DNA of 64,000 bases. It comes from Spisula solida. Lineage: Eukaryota; Mollusca; Bivalvia; Venerida; Mactridae. The notes below the pieces were generated by a model, which was not told the DNA's origin, did not search any database, and saw only the letters and a list, made by a program, of their open reading frames with translations. The position numbers were made by a program, and so were the translations under genes. Below are positions 1 through 11,784 of the stretch, in pieces. Location: assembly GCA_947247005.1 (NCBI GenBank), contig OX365948.1, positions 3,162,001-3,226,000 of the forward strand, written 5' to 3'. Position 1 is the stretch's first letter; each line of letters starts with the position of its first letter.

Positions 1-900
1 AATACTCAAAACAAAACTTTTGCAATTTTGTCTAGGTTAATGCCATTTTTGGGCTAGAATGACTGGCCTATGTGTATTAATACATATTATAGGTCAACCA
101 AATCCGAGTATCAATGCTATAATAGTTTGGGAACAATTATTTCGGCAAACATACAGTCAAAGCACTGCCTATTTACTTCAGAACCTTCAGAATAATGATT
201 TATAGTAGGTACAGATACACACTTACATGCATCAATGTACACCTTTGTGTTACTGATCACAATTTCGCTACACATTTCTATTGCAGTATGTATTATAAGT
301 ACTTATACATGTATGTTTTGATTAGTTTACTTAATTTGTCTGCAAACGAACTCGAGTCAAACTTTATTAACTCGATATCTATGCAATATAATTGCTGAGT
401 CTTCTTCGAATGTAGCATACAAACTTTATGCTCCAGGAACAGTCGTATTTTGCGTGTGTTAGTGCTTAATCAGACAAGTCATCCAGCAAAGTACAGTAAT
501 GGAAATGAACTGCCATGATGTAAGTGTAATAGAATAGGAATTAATGCAACCTACAATGCAAGTAACTGCAGTCTGCAATTATAAGAATATTCTTTCACAT
601 ACAGGTAACACCAACATACGTCACATAGTATACGTTTCCAGCAAACTTTGCAATATGACTACAGTATGAATACACTCTTAAGATGCCATTCGTTTATTTT
701 ATGTCGTATCTGCAAAAGACTCAATACTGACGTTTAGGGTTTTACTACTTATAAAGAGAACATAAGCAGGGGAGCACGTCGAAACAAGCGTAATCTAAGT
801 TTAATCGTGCAGTTTTATATCACACTGACAACATATTATTGCATTCCAAATCAGCCAGCATGTCATGCAACATTTGTATATGAGAATATGTAAGTATACA
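1..900. other. AT-rich DNA, nothing recognised
   Basis: All six frames close quickly; the longest open stretch is 67 codons at 195-398 on the plus strand and has no protein character I recognise. No inverted or tandem repeat stands out. Confidence 0.6.
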
Positions 901-1045
901 TTATCTTCCCGTGTCGAATGACTTCAAAGGGACCCGGTACACTTTATATTGTTTTACAAGGTATTGTACTGATTGTGTCTATTTATATTGTTATGTGTGT
1001 TTATAATGTTGTTGGGTATAAATAAACTTAAATAAACTTGTTCAC
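901..1045 (+). mobile_element. Possible LINE 3' end
   Basis: The stretch ends in a doubled AAATAAACTT-type tail (about 1,020-1,040) after a T-rich segment containing 'tgttgggtataaataaac'. A short tandem tail after an AATAAA-like signal is the usual 3' end of 5'-truncated LINEs in molluscs, and the tail of the clear LINE at 22.0 kb has the same design. No coding part is present. It could also be an ordinary polyadenylation region. Confidence 0.35.
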
Positions 1046-1702
1046 ATGTTTTGATAATTGTTATTACATTTTGGAAGGGTTGGAAGGTTCCAGGTTTTGA
1101 TAGACAATAAGTTTACTTCAATATTCTAGAATGTTCTTAAGGGGTAACCCATTGGAGTTTACTTAGATACTATATATTATATAGATGCACAATTTGCACG
1201 GGAGAACAATTTTCCATATAACACGTTTAAATGGTCCGTTGTGTTACTTTCGGTATATAATTTACAGTGAGAGGATTTAATTAAATATTATGTGGATTTC
1301 TCTGTGCTCAAAATATAAACATTCTGTGAACTTTGAATTTATTTAAAAGGAACATTCGACAGTGGACAACTCAGATAAGATTTTGACATTTCTTAAGAAA
1401 TAATTGATTGAACTGTGCCTTGTTCTGCTGCTGGTTAATATTATTAATACCATATGTTATTCATACAATAAATTAAAAGTTAGTTGCTGTTAATTTCTTT
1501 CGTCTGTCTGAAAATAATAATACACCAACCAGGAAACACTATAGAGGTTATCGGATGGTTCGTTGAACTTTCATTATCAGTATAATTTTACAGTTGTTTT
1601 GTTAAAGAACATATTTTGTTGCATAATGACAAATCAATTTTGTAATGCATTTACATGTTACCCCCTCAGAATTGTACGGGGTTTAGGGTTCACTCTGGGT
1701 GG
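1046..1702. other. AT-rich DNA, nothing recognised
   Basis: No open frame over 60 codons and no repeat copy found elsewhere in the window. Confidence 0.5.
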
Positions 1703-1710
1703 TTGGACTC

Positions 1711-1981
1711 TATAAATACAAAGGCTACGTGTCACCACATGGAAGATATAATAACCAAGACGTGTTAACGGTTCAAGGTATTATTGACGAGTGCCCATAA
1801 ATAATTATTAGATATGTAATATACATACATAAATAAAACAGGGACAGTTAATTATCAAAATATGAAATGAAACAATGAACAACATGAAAACTATACCTAT
1901 AAATACAAAGGCTACGTGTCACCACATGGAATATATAATAACCAAGACGTGTTAACGGTTCAAGGTATTATTGACGAGTGC
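1711..1981 (+). repeat. 84 bp direct duplication of a coding-like piece
   Basis: Positions 1,711-1,794 and 1,898-1,981 are the same 84 bases with one difference (AGA versus ATA in the middle). The spacer of 103 bases is AT-rich and unrelated. The near-identity contrasts with the strongly diverged repeats elsewhere in the window, so this duplication is young, or it is an assembly artefact. Only the second copy runs on into a longer open frame. Confidence 0.85.
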
Positions 1982-2071
1982 GCTCGTAAGCTTGGGATTA
2001 ATGCACGGGTGAACATGACGTATGGTGAGGCCCGTCACGGTATTAGTTTACATGTAGATGAAAGGAGATAA
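1871..2071 (+). pseudogene. Coding-like fragment, unidentified
   Basis: This frame is open from just after a TGA at 1,868 to TAA at 2,069-2,071 (66 codons) and lacks an ATG near its start, so it looks like an exon end or a gene fragment. Its composition stands out: many Gly, Asp, Glu, Arg and Val codons and much less AT bias than the flanks. Residues such as LTVQGIIDECARKLGI and GEARHGISLHVDERR look like a folded protein C-terminus, with an amphipathic helix and then a strand. The first 28 codons are also present in the upstream duplicate at 1,711-1,794, which then reads into a stop. I do not recognise the family. It could be a host 3' exon, a transposon ORF end or foreign DNA; only a protein search can decide. 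Confidence 0.4.
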
Positions 2072-2075
2072 ATCA

Positions 2076-2136
2076 TGAGGTTTATGAATGATAATGGTAT
2101 GATAGAATGGTGAGGTTTATGAATGATAATGGTATG
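2076..2136 (+). repeat. Two 26 bp tandem copies
   Basis: 'tgaggtttatgaatgataat' plus six further bases occurs at 2,076-2,101 and again at 2,111-2,136, period 35, directly after the stop codon of the coding-like fragment. No mismatch inside the 26 bases. Confidence 0.85.
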
Positions 2137-2663
2137 GTGATTTTGACCCTGTTACATACATATCTAATAATATTGCTTAAGATATATATTGAAAACACAG
2201 TACTTAGTAATTTTAAAAATAGCTTTTTAAAACAATTGTCTGCAGACACACTAGTATATCACGTATATGGGGGTTACTGTTTTGAAAATGCAGACATAAT
2301 TCGTCATTTGTTGCTCATTAATTCTGTACCAATAAGTCTATCAACAGATTAGTCTCAACACAATTTAAGTCAATTAGAATAACCAGGCAAATTAGTAATG
2401 ATGTTACTTACGGATCAATTAATACGTATGTTTGTATTTGCACGTACTTGGCTTGCAGGTAAAACATTCCACGACTCTTTAACAAAGACCAATACTACGA
2501 GTATCAAGAGTAATATTATATGGAGCACCTATCATGCATGCCCAAACCTATCATCGGAACCATTAAGTTAAGGCATATACAATTTCCACCTTTAGTTCAA
2601 GGAACACAAAGAACGCCGAACCTTATAAATGCATCTCAGTATAATGAGGACCGAATTGCCCTA
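2137..2663. other. AT-rich DNA, nothing recognised
   Basis: An 81-codon open frame (2,107-2,352, plus) overlaps the 26 bp repeat and has no recognisable features. Confidence 0.5.
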
Positions 2664-2703
2664 GCGATTTAATAAATCGCGTTTGAATAAGCTTTATTCA
2701 AAC
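2664..2703. repeat. Two abutting perfect hairpins
   Basis: GCGATTT/AAATCGC with a 3-base loop (2,664-2,680) is followed without a gap by GTTTGAATAA/TTATTCAAAC with loop GCT (2,681-2,703). Both stems are perfect. The sequence could extrude as a double cruciform or form paired RNA hairpins. I saw no matching element elsewhere. Confidence 0.8.
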
Positions 2704-3326
2704 AAAGCGTTATACTGTATAAGACATAGCATCAATACTTTCAGTACTGTAAGGTGTATGACCGTCGTGATGTTAGTTTTTGGACCAATTTAAAGATTAA
2801 GTAAATCACCATGTTTTCGTAACTAAAGAGTCGTGAATTAACCATGAAACATTAAACGTTCATTCTAACACTGTCTGTATGTTTTCCCATTTAACGTATA
2901 GAGCTGTATCGTGATCTAATGAACGGTATATTACGGTAAAAGTTCGGTTGTTTAATTTATCTACCCCGTATTTTTAGCGATTTTTATCAACGAAATTTAC
3001 GTCTTGTTTATTATATGACGTCATGAACTGTGACCTCGCCGAAGAGCGTTTACTTATGCGATTAGATGAATATTCTATAAACATAGGTTATTGCATGTAT
3101 CAATTTATATGCGTAAACATGAAGTACGTAATTAGAAATGGGCGTTAAAAAGCTTCCGTTTGACGACAAATAAACTGAATATTGAAGCTTTAAATTCCAG
3201 GGGCAGACTGTGTTATGGACAGCGGCGGTTGTCTATTGCAACATGAAAAATAACTCATTAACTCCGCAAATAAATTAGTCCGTAATTGCACATAATACAC
3301 GTGTTAGAATGCAAATAGAACGCATT
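2704..3326. other. Spacer, nothing recognised
   Basis: Contains TGACGTCA-related sequence near 3,017 (ATGACGTCATG) and otherwise no gene-like or repeat structure that I can support. Confidence 0.5.
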
Positions 3327-3329
3327 TTG

Positions 3330-3466
3330 GCGTGATATACCGGTGAATAGAACACGGTTTGTCGTTCAAATGCAAAGTTATTAATCACTCAGGCCTGTCG
3401 GCCTTCGTGATAAATTCCTACCGTTATGAACTCTAAACCGTGATCTATTCACCGGTATATATCGCA
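3330..3466. repeat. Nested palindrome (MITE-like)
   Basis: A ~31 bp outer stem (3,330-3,360 against 3,436-3,466, about 27 matches, core ACCGGTGAATAGA) encloses an inner hairpin around AGGCC-TGTC-GGCCT flanked by ATCAC/GTGAT-type bases. The whole 137 bp folds on itself, as expected of a small foldback MITE. No target duplication is evident. Confidence 0.6.
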
Positions 3467-3564
3467 AACCTGTGAACTATTTCCTAATAAGTCTCATTTT
3501 CCCAGACATAAAAGTTTTTTTATGTCCCCAATCTTTGATGAGGGGTTAAATTGCTTTTCACATG

Positions 3565-3800
3565 TCTGTCTGTCGGTCGGTCGGTCGTATAAAATGATTT
3601 ATGTTTACTAACCCAAGAACGCTTTGACCTTTACTCGGAGGTTGGTCAGCAACAGTAGATGACCCCTATTGATTCTAATGTCAGTAGGTCACCATTTCTG
3701 ACTATTCTAATGGTTTCCGATCAATAACGCAAGAACACAATAGGATCTTCAAACTTTACGTGGTGGTTGGTCCTCAACAGCAGATGAGTCCTATGTAATC
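3565..3800 (+). repeat. Bivalve-type dispersed repeat with two modules
   Basis: The repeat begins with a GTCGGTCGGTCGGTCG microsatellite (3,569-3,591). Two related modules follow: 3,605-3,695 (AACCCAAGAACG ... GGTTGGTCAGCAACAGTAGA) and 3,722-3,800 (AACGCAAGAACA ... GGTTGGTCCTCAACAGCAGA). Arrays of this layout are common non-coding repeats in bivalve genomes, which is recollection rather than a search result. Confidence 0.55.
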
Positions 3801-4189
3801 TAAGATATTATAAATTTTATAAAAAAAAATCTTTTGGTTTGGTTACTCTTTATTTATGATACAGTTATCTGTGACTGAAATGGGTTTATCCTTAAATGAG
3901 TTATGTTATATTGCTTTTAATATCACATGTATACCCAAGAAGAAGACCTTGAGACTAGATATAATTTACAACACCGACGCTTGACTTGACAAATTTGGTT
4001 CCGATGCCATATAAACAAATTGATTGTCTTAGATGAATATTTTGTCATTTCGTGTTTTATGATTGGATGATCTTTGGGTTGAAATTCGGATAAATCAGCT
4101 ACAATGTAGTTGTTGTTTTATATGTGTCTATCATTGAAGAGTAGTTCTGAGTAACAATCTTGAAATAAATATATATCATACTCCCATGT
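3801..4189. other. Spacer, nothing recognised
   Basis: No open frame or repeat of note in this AT-rich stretch. Confidence 0.5.
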
Positions 4190-4540
4190 CATGCTCTCAA
4201 TATTCTGATGATTGTAATATTCTTGATGTAAACACTCATTGCCCAGAGCCGAGTAGTTTATTGTCCGTGCGTTTGATACACATTATAACAGAAACTATTA
4301 AGTGACACCAAAGCGGTGGACCGGTGTGCAATCTTCTGTCCATTTTCCCATTAAATATCATGCTACATCTCAGTCACCACACTATGGGATTTGACATGCT
4401 TAACTGAAGTTTGCGGTTTGATGTGAGCATAACATAGGGAGTATTATGCTAGAAACAGAGACGACAGGGTGATATATACAGTTTTACTAGGCAGTTTATA
4501 ATCATGACTAAATTGTTATCTAGATGAGCAATCAGATGTT
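4190..4540 (+). repeat. Dispersed repeat Q, copy 1
   Basis: Clearly related in direct orientation to 53,015-53,480. Shared landmarks are 'cattgcc...gtgcg.ttgatacac', 'cattttcccattaaa', 'acatctcagtcaccacac', 'cagttttactaggcagt' and 'agatgagcaatcaga'. A 91-codon minus-strand frame (4,449-4,724) overlaps this unit but its frame is not kept in the other copy, so it is not treated as a gene. Confidence 0.75.
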
Positions 4541-6072
4541 TACCATTTCGTCTGCAATTGGTATAAACTGATTCAGTACTGAGACATACATTGCAGCTTT
4601 CTGCTGACGAGACTTTAGAAACATCACATGAGGCAGAATCCATGTAAAACATATGGTTGATATTTGATATGGTACGTAATATGTCGGCGATTCTTCTGAG
4701 AATTTTTTCGTAGAGATGGTACATGCTTTCGTTTACTTGGGGGGAAATGTTATACCAGTACGTACATCTTCATTTTATACGATTTGTTATAACACACTCG
4801 ACATATAGAAAGAAAGGAAATGTATTTAAAAGTAGGGGAATCTACAAGATAAATTAGAAATGGGCCTTATGGTTGCAGTCGCCTAAAACAATAAGAAAAG
4901 TCATCGAAACCATTTGATTACATTTAGTCGTTACCCTCACTGAATAAGAACAAGCATTTTAAATATACATATATATATATAGTTCCTGTTTTATCAAATA
5001 TTAAACCACATTTTAAAAATGTACATACTTATGAGTGTGTATTCAAATCCAATTAATTATATAAGAGATCTAAGGAACGTCAATATTGCTTTTAAATTTG
5101 ATTACAAAGCCAGCATTGGCACTGAAATAGACGAGGCATTGCGGGAACACCTTTGTCATTATGCGAATCGAATGCCAAATACAACATTATGTCCCTAATT
5201 ATTATACAATTGAACCAATAATTGACATCAACTGTGTTTGTGATCAAAAGTCAAATATCACAACGACAAGGGTCTGATATAGCCTACTTAAATCGATACA
5301 TGGTATCAATGTAACTGATAATACGCGCGGGAGAGGATGAATGCGCTGCCTTGTATTGAATAATAATTATATTACATATTGCTAGTGAAGACGAAAGAAC
5401 ACACGCATTGCCAATGACACTATGCTGTATTATATTTACTGCATGCAGACACAATACAACTCTGTGTAGTCTGATGGACACTTTGATATCATACTGTAAT
5501 TCGATTATATTTATGGTAGTTGTTTGAAGTATAATTATAACGACTGATGAGATCGCCAACACAAACAGGCTGTGAACTATTTGTGTAAGTACTGCAAATA
5601 CTCAACCGGGTCAGTAGCGGAATCATGACCCTTATATTGCAGTACTCTGTTTGTGACCTAATCATAATGATCTAGTGCGTTTGTTTATGGTTATCATTTC
5701 AAGTCTGCTTTTGTTTATCGCTTGTTTACGGCCGGGGAGTTGGGTATGCTTATGTCCGTAGTAAATTTGTCTATTTAGTTGTTATTTGTCCGTGTAAGTT
5801 AACCATCTTAAATGTTTTATATCAGAGGGTTTCAACAGAAATGAGCATCCAATGTTTCTTTCATTTATTTATTTTATTATAATCAATTATTTTGATAAAC
5901 TGTGTCAGCAACTTGCGTCTAAACTGACTTTTTGTTGTCGCGACAATATATACTTTCATTTAGTGTATAAGAAGGTCATATAAAACAAAGTTTATACATC
6001 TTCCATGGACCGATTTTTGACTACTTTGAAATATACATTCTTGGTTCATAATCACATAATGTAGCACAGGTA
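4541..6072. other. Long stretch without recognised features
   Basis: Contains an (AT)n run near 4,966-4,981 and a 92-codon minus frame at 5,284-5,562 without motifs. I see no splice-bounded exon that I can defend. Confidence 0.5.
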
Positions 6073-6519
6073 TACCTCCGAATATTGGTTTCTACAATGT
6101 TCAAAAATAAAACTAAAGTTAATTTTAGACATAAGGTTTAATATTATGCAGAATTTCTGGCGGCCAAGAAGTTAAGTAGGTCACATGACACTACCATAAA
6201 ACAATAAGATAACACGATATAAAATATATTGTTTATTTGTTCCTTTTTGTGTATAAGTTATTACTGATATGTGTTGTAATACAATTAATCAACAACAAAG
6301 ATATATCGGAGTTATATTGTGACATCAGTGCCAAAAGGACGAAATCATACACCTATTTCGAGATGTGGAAAACGTATAAGAATGAAAATTGTCAAATATC
6401 CGGATAATTTTGATATTGGTGCTCGTATATACGTAGTAAACGTCTCTATATACAAGTAGGGTCGCTATCGATATTTAAAGTAGTATTTACCGTATATGAG
6501 CCATCATACGAATAGTCCG

Positions 6520-8315
6520 AGAGCCCACGGACTTTTATTGCAACGAAGGAGGCCAAAAGAAGTTTGCACATATTTTGAAAGGTTATTTCATATGCTATAT
6601 GAAAACCCATTTCTTAAGTGTCAAAGCCGTGACTACCTACTTTTTTTTCTCATTTTTGTATCATGGGGTTTATGAAAAAAAGCATAATTTCCTAAGGGGG
6701 GTAGGGGTAGCTTTATGCCTAATAAAAAATGAAAACAATGTTCAATGTGGAAAATTCTTGCCAAATTTGAAAGAACACATAACGGACAATACCTTAAACA
6801 TAAACAACCATAACCTCGACTTGTAAGTATTATGTAAATAAGGGTCAAAGGTCAACAATATGATAAAACCCATAGAATTTATACAAATGCTCCAGTATAC
6901 TTTTTCATCAAATTTTTCGTTTTCCTCCAAATTCAATGTATTGCACATATTTTTATTCCTTAATGTATACTTAATTTATAATGTTATACAATTGAAAAGA
7001 AAATATCCGAATTAAACAAAAATACATGTTTTCATCATATGGGTGCAAATTGAAACAATTGAAAAATAGCAGTATTTTGAGGGTATGTTTAGTTTTACTT
7101 GTACCATTGCTTCTATTGGTCAGTAATAATTGTATTGATTGAATATTATTTTCATAAAGAAAAAATAAAATTTCATCGTTCATTGAAAATAGGTCAAATT
7201 ATTCAACTCTTTTACATGTAAAAAGGTCAAAGGTCAAATATGTAGAGCAATAAATAAAAGTAGTGTAATAAGGCTAACTTGTGAAATTTGTATTATTCCG
7301 AGAACCCACATACTTTTATTGCAATGAAAGAGGCCGACATAAGTTTGCATATATTTTGAAACAATAGATCATATCGTATCTGCCAACCCATTCTTATGTG
7401 TCAATGTTGTGACCATCTATGTTATTTTGCGCACTTATATGTCATGAGGTCAATGAGAAAATTTGTAATTTGCTGAGACGGGTAGCGTTAAGTTTGTGTC
7501 TACAAAAATGACAAAATAAACTTAAATGTTAAATAATAAGCGATATAGGTAGAAGATATATTGGGACACATCATAAAACTTACAAATTATAGAATGTCAC
7601 TTGCAAGTACAAAATGTATGTACTGTATAGGGGTCAAAGGTCACTGAACTTTTAAAATCCATGAAATTCTTGCAATCGTGCCCATACAGTTTTTTTTAAG
7701 TTCCACGTTTCTTCAAAATTAATAATTTGCACGGAGTTTCATTCCTGCATGTTAACTTAATCATAACAATATATATTGGTTTTAAAATAGGGTCCAAATG
7801 CACGAGAAAACGATCATTAATCTTACTGGTAGAATCACAGAATGGCCAGCATATCGAGGAAATGGCCATGTTTATAGCTACCATTTATTTATGTGTCAGT
7901 CTATGGAGATATATTTTAATATATGACTACATACATGTATATGTATCAGGTCATTTCAGTGGGGCAATGTTTAACGTAAAAAGTCAAGGTCAAATATGGA
8001 GTAAAGGGTCAAGGTCAAATACGTTAAAACTCTCAAAAATTAGCCGTAAAATGCGCAATAATTAATCAATTGTGAATGTTTTCATTTAGTACTCATATTT
8101 TATACAAAGTAATTCAGTATTGTTGTGTCTAAATTCGTTTGGTATGCCAATACACTGTAGCGAATGAACACTGACTAACCTACCCCACCCGGAACAGCAT
8201 TAATGCCAGTCTTAGCCCCATTGGCTGCTTGCCGCCATGAGGTACAGCAACCTCAGTATTGTCCATCTTAGGTACTTACGACCCCTTTGATATAAAGATA
8301 TTATATCCTTTTTAT
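6520..8315 (+). repeat. Foldback left arm (two 780 bp repeats)
   Basis: The arm holds two diverged direct repeats: one begins at 6,521 (GAGAGCCCACGGACTTTTAT), the other at about 7,301 (GAGAACCCACATACTTTTAT). Both contain 'gaggcc..a.a.aagtttgca.atattttgaaa' and a later GGTCAAAGGTCA-type site followed by 'aa.ccat.gaatt'. The innermost ~250 bp (8,070-8,315) contains 'ccttggctgcttgcc' style sequence shared with the right arm. Open frames here (for example 7,727-8,065, 112 codons) are not preserved in the opposite arm. Confidence 0.88.
6842..7643 (+). promoter_or_regulatory. Three DR1-type GGTCAAAGGTCA sites, left arm
   Basis: GGGTCAAAGGTCA at 6,842-6,854 and 7,631-7,643 and a perfect AGGTCAAAGGTCA at 7,224-7,236. 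This is the direct-repeat-1 motif bound by RXR heterodimers, HNF4 and COUP-TF in animals. Presence of the motif is seen; binding is not shown. Confidence 0.5.
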
Positions 8316-11300
8316 GCGTCTCAAAATGTACAAAATGTATTTTTATTATCATCAGCTGACAATTCATACCTATATAATACGAATAATTTCATTATCTCCT
8401 CACCCTTTCCTTGCTGTGTGTAGCGTTCTTAGGTGGTCATAGGCTCAAGAGTGACTGAACCAAGCGCTATTTAGATGGAATAGCTCAACATAGCAATGTA
8501 ACTACCTCATGGAGTCTGGAATAACTGTTCCAAACAGTTTTACATACCCATAGAGTCAGAAAGTACCAAGTAGTAAAAGGTATTGTTTTACTTTGTAGTT
8601 GTATGTACCCATATGCATTTGAAGTGATGGTTAAGAACATGTACCTGGTAATGTTACATGTAAACAGCCCCTCAATGGCCGTTAGTACCCGATAGCACCA
8701 GGAACGGGCGAACCTGAGAGTTAGGAGTACCATCAGAGGTTTATGAAAGGCAGTATCGTGTGTGTATTGAGTACCTGGAACCTAGCTGTTCATCAAGGGT
8801 GTGTCAGGAATGGCTGTAATGGGTGGTTGTGAGTATCAAATATGATCAGGAATGTCTGTACTTGGTAGTACCCGGAGTGCAATACATGATATATCACATG
8901 ATTGTGCACACTCTATAGGACCACATATGCATGTACATAGTGGTTGCGAGAATCAAATAATACCAGGAATGTCAGCTCATTGTGAGTGTGAGTATCTCTA
9001 CCTTGTGGTATTGCATACCCTTTAGGAATGCACCTAGTGGTAATAAGTACCCCATAAGATCAGGAATGCATGAGCATGGTAGTAAAAATTTACCCATTAG
9101 GACTAGGAATTGATGTACCTAATTGATACGAGTATCTATAAGACTAGGACTTATGTACAAGGTTACCGTGAATGCATAAAGGACTAGGAATGTATGTATC
9201 TAGCGTTTACAAGTGCCCAATAGAACCAAGAATATCTTTACTTGGGAAACAAGTAGTCAATAGGACGAGGAATGGGTATTTCTAATTGGTGACCAGTAAT
9301 GTATACAACTAGTGTTTAAGAGTGCTTAATTTGACCAGAAATGTTTGTGCATGATTATTTGAAACACATAACAGGATCCGAAATAGTGGTTATGCGTTCC
9401 AAATACGATGATGAATGCATGTACACGTATTAACTTATACGAATTTGAATACCATAGATGCCTCGAACACCCTTGATGCCTCGAACCATTTTCCCGGTCC
9501 GAAGGTAGTTCGAGGCATCGAAGTTCTACTGTACTTGTATATGGTGGTAGTGAGTACCTAATATGACCAATAATGGCTGTGTATATTAGCTGCGAGTACT
9601 CTATCATATTACTCATGTATATGCATGGTGGTTGTGTGTACCCATTAGGACTAGGAATAGATGTTCCTAGTGGTTATGAGTACCTAATAAAGTCATGGCT
9701 ATAAGTACATCGTGGCAATGATGACCCATTAGGACAAGAAATTGCCGCCTCTATTGGTTATTAGTACCCAATCCGACAACACATGTCTGTACATTGTGGC
9801 TTTCAGTATCCAATAGGAACAGGTATGCATGGAAATGTCAGTTGCGGGTACCCATTTGGACTAGAAATGTATGTATCTATGTCCATATGAGTATCTAATA
9901 AGACCAGAGTTGTCTGTACATGAGGTAATGATTACCAAATAGTTGCACCTAGTGGTTACGCGTACCCAATAAGTCCAGGTCTGTATCTACTTGGTGTCAA
10001 TAGGACGAGTAATGGATGCTCCCGGTGGTTGTCTACTCGATAAGGCTTGTTATGTATGTACCTAGTAGTTAATAGTGCTTAATTTAACTAGGAATGTTTG
10101 TACATGATGATGTCAGTATCTAGCAGGAACAGAAATGTATGTAAATAGTGGCCATGAGTACCCAATATGACCAGGAATGAATGTATATGATAGTAGCGTT
10201 TACCCAATAGGACCAATAATTGCTATGTATATTGTCTGTGAGTACTCTATCATACCACTTTTGTATGTACATAGCGGTTGTGGGTACCAACTAGGACTAT
10301 GAATGTATATATCTAGTGCGTATTTGGTCCTAAAATGGGACGGACTGCCTGTACATGGTGGTAGTGGTGATCTAATAGGACAATACATGGTCTCATTTAG
10401 TTTGTTAGTATCCGACCACAAATGTCTGTCCATGGTGGTTTTGAGCATTCAATAGGACCAGGAATACAGCAGATGATAGTGTGATACTAGGAATATATGT
10501 ATGAATATCCAGTAAGAACCGGACTGTCTGTACACGGGGACTGTGACTACCCAATAGGACAACAAATAGTCGCAACTAGCAGTTGTGAGTTCCCAATCCG
10601 ACGACTTATGACAGTACATGAAGGCTTTGAGTACCAAATAGGACCTTATGCATTTGGTGGTTCATTGTACCCATTAGGACTAGAAATGGATGTACCAAGT
10701 AGTTACGAGTACAATTAGGACCAGAACTATCTGTACATGGTAGTTTTGAACACACCAAAGGGCCTGGTACAGTATGGTTATGAATGCTCAATATTGCCAT
10801 GTCTCTACATGGCGCATCAGAGTTGTCAGTTAGCGAGTGACAGTATCCATCAGGAACATGAATGTCTGAACATAGTGGTTATAAGTATCCAATACGAGCA
10901 GGAATGTATGTACATGGTGGAAGTGAGTACCAAAGTGTACCTATAATGTACCTAGTGGTTATTCATGAGTGCCCTATTCGACCAGCAATATATGTACTTG
11001 TATATGGTAGTTTTGAATATCATTATATGACTAAGAATGTCTATACCTAGTGCGTACCTAATAATACCAGGACTGTATGTACATGGAGGTAGTTAGTACA
11101 CGATAGGACCACTGAAGTCTGTTTATGGTAATTTTTGAGTACCAAATAGAACAAGGAATGCATGTACAGGGTGGTCGTGGGTACCCATTAGGAATGGATG
11201 TATATTGTGGTTATGTACCCAACAATACCAGAACTGTCTATACATGGTGAGAATTTTATTTTGACTAGGAATGTCCGTACCAACGTCGTGAGTAACAACT

Positions 11301-11784
11301 AGGATTGAGAATGGTTATATTTATTGTACCCTAAAGGGCAAATAATGTCTCTACATGGTTCAAGTGAGTAGTCAATACGTCAAGAAATGGATGTACCTGG
11401 TAGTTGTGAATGTCCAGTAGGACCAGGATTTGATGTATCCAAGTATATGAGTATCAAACAAGACTTAAGTGTTTCTGTATATGGTGGTAGCGTGAAACCC
11501 ACTCGGACTAGGAATGACCATAACTAGTGGTTTTGATTACCCCTAAAAGATAAGGAACATGTTTACATGTTGGTAGTGAGTACCCAATCAGACGAGGAAT
11601 GGTAGCGGCTAGCGTTACTACCTTTTATGTGTCTAATGTAATCCTGAAAAGATTTCACCTCGTGGTTTTATGGCATATAAAGCCAAATGTAGCTATACAC
11701 AAATATATAGTGGATATAGGCTAATACTAGCATTCAGACGTGAGGAATACCGTATAGGGTAAAAGGATATTATAATATTTGTAA
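8316..11784 (+). repeat. Degenerate ~43 bp minisatellite core
   Basis: The stretch repeats a unit close to AATGTATGTACATGGTGGTT followed by GTGAGTACCCAATAGGACCAGG; successive starts at 10,135, 10,177 and about 10,220, and at 10,861 and 10,903, are 42-43 bp apart. About 80 units would fill the core. Units are strongly diverged, with many indels, so the array is old or was amplified from an already mixed template. Open frames such as 10,497-10,718 or 10,200-10,448 simply read through the repeat unit and are not genes. Confidence 0.9.
9444..9533 (-). mobile_element. Small MITE remnant inside the minisatellite
   Basis: Ninety bases break the 43 bp rhythm. They contain GATGCCTCGAAC twice in direct order and the complement GTTCGAGGCATC once, and end with 'ttctactgta'. 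Read on the minus strand, the end CAGTAGAACTTCGATGCCTC resembles TIRs of pogo/Tc1-type elements with a TA target. The family assignment is from memory of such termini. Confidence 0.45.

Noticed and set aside
6575..8065. Open frames on both strands, up to 112 codons
   Set aside because: They lie in the foldback arms; the frames are not preserved between left and right arm apart from short, near-identical pieces that follow from the DNA identity itself.
10200..11050. Several overlapping open frames of 60-80 codons
   Set aside because: They read through the 43 bp minisatellite, whose unit has few stops; the peptides are just translated repeat units.
8316..11784. CRISPR-like array
   Set aside because: Units are diverged throughout, with no constant repeat and variable spacers; the host is evidently eukaryotic.
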